Below are positions 4,546-7,001 of a DNA stretch of 7,001 bases, piece after piece; the stretch's first letter is position 1; each line of letters starts with the position of its first letter. The stretch is from an uncultured Polaribacter sp. (GTDB lineage: Bacteria; Bacteroidota; Bacteroidia; Flavobacteriales; Flavobacteriaceae), in the NCBI GenBank assembly GCA_937936695.1, contig CALHCK010000234.1:1-7001 (forward strand), in the 5' to 3' direction. The notes under the pieces are model-generated. The model did not search any database. It saw only the letters and a program-made list of their open reading frames with translations, and was not told where the DNA came from. Made by a program: the position numbers and the translations under genes.

Positions 4546-5769
4546 ATGCAAGAGAGTATGTATGATGTTGTTGTAATTGGTGGAGGACCAGCAGGAGGGC
4601 AAGCAAGTAGAAGTTTAGCTAAAAAAGGACATAAAGTTTTATTGGTAGAAAAACATGAAAGTTTTGCGTTAAATAATTTTTCTAGTGCAGGTATGACATT
4701 TGAGCCTCTTAAAGAGTTTGATTTGCCAGATAGTATTGTTGGTGCTTATTGGAAAGATATTATAATTCAGTGCACCAAAAAAAAATATCACTGGAAAGGA
4801 GAAACCAACAAAGGTGTTGTGGTCGATTTTCAAAAATTACGTCAGTTTTTAGCAGACGAAACCGTTAAACATGGTGGAAGTGTTTTAATGGGCTATAAAT
4901 ACATAAAAAAAGAAGTAACAGATAACGGGTTAATTATAGAGTTATTAAAAACAGCAACATCAGAAACTATTAAAATAAAAACCAAATTAGCTGTTGATGC
5001 TACAGGTCCTTTGCGTAAAGTAATGTACGATACTAAAGAAGAGCAACCACAGATGGTTTTAGGAAGTGGTACTGAGTATTTAATAGAAGTAGAGCAAGAA
5101 GTATATGACCGTTTTAAAGATAAATTATTGTTTTTTTTAGGACACAAATGGTCTATTAAAGGGTATTCTTGGATTTTTCCGATGGAAAATAGAATTTTAA
5201 AAGTAGGTGCAGGTAAAACCCACATAAAATCTATTGATCAAGAAAAAACAAACCAAACAACAAGGTCTATTACAGAAAAAATTATAGAAGAATATTTGCA
5301 AACTAAAGAGTATAGAATTATAGATAAACATGGTGGTATTCTTAGATATAATGCAGGTATAAAAGATCGTTTTTATTATGATAACGTAGTAGCTGTTGGA
5401 GATGCGATTTCGGCAATAAACCCAAGAGGAGGAGAAGGAATTAGATATGCAATGCAAAGTGCAGAATTAGCATCTAACTACATGAGTGAGTATTTAAATA
5501 CAGGAAATGCTAATTTTGCTGAATACAGAAAAAAGTGGAGGCAGAAAAAACTTTTAAAATGGAAATTAAGTGAGTTTTCTGGAAGAAGAATGTATAGCAG
5601 ATATACCGACAATCAGGTAGAAAATAGAATACAGTTTTTTCATAAAAATTTTAGTATTGATGATTTAATAGCAAGTCTGTTTAACTTTAAATACAACAAA
5701 TTGTTTACACGTGTTTTTCAGTATAGCTTTTTAAAATTATCATTCTTGTTAAAAAAAGAACGTTTTTAA
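4546..5769 (+). CDS. Geranylgeranyl reductase family FAD-dependent oxidoreductase
   Basis: 407 residues from ATG 4546. The N-terminal Rossmann dinucleotide fold shows YDVVVIGGGPAGG (6-18) and ends beta-2 in LLVEK (32-36). DATGP (151-155) is the FAD fingerprint. GYSWIFP (206-212) matches the YxWxFP substrate-pocket motif of geranylgeranyl reductases, and VGDAISAINPRGGEGIRYA (284-302) is their FAD-binding GD...GEGI motif. The family reduces isoprenoid double bonds or oxidises related lipids. The substrate here is unknown; quinone side chains or other polyprenyl lipids are guesses. The C-terminus is basic and aromatic with little clear membrane character. The frame is open back to 4459 inside the djlA-like gene, but the Rossmann start points to 4546 or 4558 (MYDVVV); 4546 is preferred because it lies outside the upstream gene and follows a purine-rich stretch. 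Probably co-transcribed with the djlA-like gene. Confidence 0.88.
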   Translation: MQESMYDVVVIGGGPAGGQASRSLAKKGHKVLLVEKHESFALNNFSSAGMTFEPLKEFDLPDSIVGAYWKDIIIQCTKKKYHWKGETNKGVVVDFQKLRQFLADETVKHGGSVLMGYKYIKKEVTDNGLIIELLKTATSETIKIKTKLAVDATGPLRKVMYDTKEEQPQMVLGSGTEYLIEVEQEVYDRFKDKLLFFLGHKWSIKGYSWIFPMENRILKVGAGKTHIKSIDQEKTNQTTRSITEKIIEEYLQTKEYRIIDKHGGILRYNAGIKDRFYYDNVVAVGDAISAINPRGGEGIRYAMQSAELASNYMSEYLNTGNANFAEYRKKWRQKKLLKWKLSEFSGRRMYSRYTDNQVENRIQFFHKNFSIDDLIASLFNFKYNKLFTRVFQYSFLKLSFLLKKERF

Positions 5770-5885
5770 TGTGCACAACTGCAATGTTTTAAATAGTTTT
5801 AGGTACTAACTTATAAATGTATTAGTATTATTTAATAATTACTAGAAAAACCTTAATTTCGCAATCTTATTAGAAAAGACAGAAA
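5770..5885. other. Spacer before ileS with weak dyad and possible -7 element
   Basis: TACTAA (5804-5809) and TTAGTA (5822-5827) form a weak A/T dyad followed by TTATTTAATAA, a poor candidate terminator for the flavoprotein gene. TAATTTCG (5854-5861) differs at one base from TAnnTTTG and would start transcription near 5868, about 18 nt before ileS; no -33 TTG is seen. Read-through from the upstream operon is possible. Confidence 0.3.
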
Positions 5886-7001
5886 ATGAAAGCGAAATTT
5901 CCTGAATATAAAGGACTTGACTTACCTAAAGTTGCAGAAGAAATTCTAAATTATTGGCAAGAAAATAACATCTTCGAAAAAAGTGTTACTTCTAGAGAAA
6001 ATGCAAAACCTTTTGTGTTTTTCGAAGGTCCACCTTCAGCAAATGGTTTACCAGGTGTACACCATGTTTTAGCAAGAGCTATCAAAGATATTTTTCCGCG
6101 CTACAAAACCATGAAAGGGTACCAAGTAAAGCGTAAAGCAGGATGGGATACACATGGGTTACCTATAGAATTAGGGGTAGAAAAAGAATTAGGAATTACA
6201 AAAGAAGATATTGGTAAAAAAATTTCTGTAGAAGAGTATAATGCGGCTTGTAGAAAAGCAGTAATGCGTTACACAGATATTTGGAATGATTTAACCAATA
6301 AAATGGGATATTGGGTAGATATGGAAGATCCGTATATTACCTATGAACCTAAATATATGGAGTCTGTTTGGTGGTTGTTAAAACAGATTTATAGCAAAAA
6401 ATTAATTTATAAAGGATACACTATTCAGCCATATTCGCCAAAAGCGGGTACAGGTTTAAGTTCTCATGAGTTAAACCAACCAGGAACTTATCAAGATGTA
6501 ACAGACACTACAATTGTAGCGCAGTTTAAAGCTGTAGAAAGTACATTGCCAGATTTTTTACAAAATGAAGGTACCGTACATTTTATTGCCTGGACAACTA
6601 CACCTTGGACATTACCAAGTAACACTGCATTAACTGTAGGCCCAAAAATAACATATGTTTTAGTAGAAACATTTAATCAATATACATTTGAGCCTATAAA
6701 AGTAATTTTAGCTAAAAACTTAGTAGGTAAGCAGTTTGCTGGTAAAAATAATGTACAAGTAGAAAATGCTTCTGAATTAACTGCGTATAATGCAGGAGAT
6801 AAAAAAATACCATACCACGTTGTTAAAGAGTTTGTAGGTAAAGATTTAGTAGGTATAAAATACGAACAATTATTAGATTACGTGTTGCCAAACGACAATC
6901 CGCAAGATGCGTTTAGAGTAATATCTGGTGATTTTGTTACTACAGAAGATGGTACAGGTATTGTACATACTGCACCTACTTTTGGAGCAGATGATGCTTT
7001 G
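5886..7001 (+). CDS. ileS: Isoleucyl-tRNA synthetase, type 2 (IleRS2), 3' end outside window
   Basis: The first 372 residues of a class I synthetase that charges tRNA-Ile with isoleucine using ATP. Catalytic-domain landmarks are FEGPPSANGLPGVHHVLARAIKDIF (starting at 46), KRKAGWDTHGLPIE and the VWWLLKQIYSKKLIYKGYTI segment. The eukaryote-like insertions and PYSPKAGTGLSSHE mark the type 2 form, usually over 1,000 residues in full. The HIGH signature, normally HxGH, is GVHH at 57-60. The CP1 editing domain has begun: WTTTPWTLPSN (236-246) and GTGIVHTAPTFGADD (356-370) are the editing-pocket motifs, including the acidic residue that discriminates against mischarged valine, so editing looks intact. 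KMSKS lies beyond the window. The start MKAKFPEYKGLDLPKVAEEI is the natural family start. Confidence 0.97.
   Translation, partial: MKAKFPEYKGLDLPKVAEEILNYWQENNIFEKSVTSRENAKPFVFFEGPPSANGLPGVHHVLARAIKDIFPRYKTMKGYQVKRKAGWDTHGLPIELGVEKELGITKEDIGKKISVEEYNAACRKAVMRYTDIWNDLTNKMGYWVDMEDPYITYEPKYMESVWWLLKQIYSKKLIYKGYTIQPYSPKAGTGLSSHELNQPGTYQDVTDTTIVAQFKAVESTLPDFLQNEGTVHFIAWTTTPWTLPSNTALTVGPKITYVLVETFNQYTFEPIKVILAKNLVGKQFAGKNNVQVENASELTAYNAGDKKIPYHVVKEFVGKDLVGIKYEQLLDYVLPNDNPQDAFRVISGDFVTTEDGTGIVHTAPTFGADDAL

Noticed and set aside
4893..5457. Two minus-strand frames opposite the flavoprotein gene
   Set aside because: They lie antisense to conserved FAD-family motifs, and their hydrophobic, Ser/Tyr-rich composition is typical of shadows of AT-rich genes.
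1..7001. CRISPR arrays, tRNA or rRNA genes, insertion sequences, prophage or defence genes
   Set aside because: No regularly spaced repeats, cloverleaf, transposase motifs or terminal inverted repeats were seen on either strand; base composition is even across the coding regions.

Overview
The window looks like chromosomal DNA from a member of the Flavobacteriaceae (Bacteroidota). It is very AT-rich with A/T-ending codons, has few Shine-Dalgarno-like sites, and carries several copies of the flavobacterial -7 promoter element TAnnTTTG, usually as TATATTTG. The gene content is also typical of marine flavobacteria: an AraC regulator starting MKVKPTLEKI, a CGC bacilliredoxin, a CHV-type carboxypeptidase-regulatory-like lipoprotein and a eukaryote-like (type 2) isoleucyl-tRNA synthetase. 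I cannot name the genus.

Layout. Positions 3-344 (+) hold the 3' part of a small four-helix membrane protein made of two SPW-like repeats, closed by a good intrinsic terminator (379-410). Positions 345-866 carry no convincing protein gene but are full of inverted repeats. A GC-rich hairpin at 541-568 has its better U-tract on the minus strand, and a palindrome of two facing TATATTTG boxes lies at 673-698; together these suggest a leftward small RNA of about 150 nt. Positions 867-1736 (+) encode an AraC-family regulator, tail to tail (12 bp apart) with a leftward pair: a 79-residue two-helix membrane protein (2651-2412) and an HD-domain phosphohydrolase (2408-1749), 3 bp apart. Upstream of them on the minus strand lie a BrxA/BrxB-type bacilliredoxin (3131-2721) with a textbook promoter and its own terminator, and a small lipoprotein (3630-3253).

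From 3768 the strand switches. A DjlA-like TerB/J-domain membrane co-chaperone (3768-4526) and a geranylgeranyl-reductase-family flavoprotein (4546-5769) form a probable operon, followed by the first 372 codons of ileS (5886 to the window end).

Most genes are unrelated housekeeping or stress functions. The recognisable themes are thiol redox repair (bacilliredoxin), envelope or membrane quality control (DjlA-like protein, small membrane proteins, lipoprotein) and translation (IleRS). I see no mobile element, CRISPR array, tRNA, rRNA or defence locus. The points most worth following are the non-coding region at 470-700 and the GVHH form of the HIGH signature in IleRS, the motif class reported to give very strong mupirocin resistance in type-2 enzymes.
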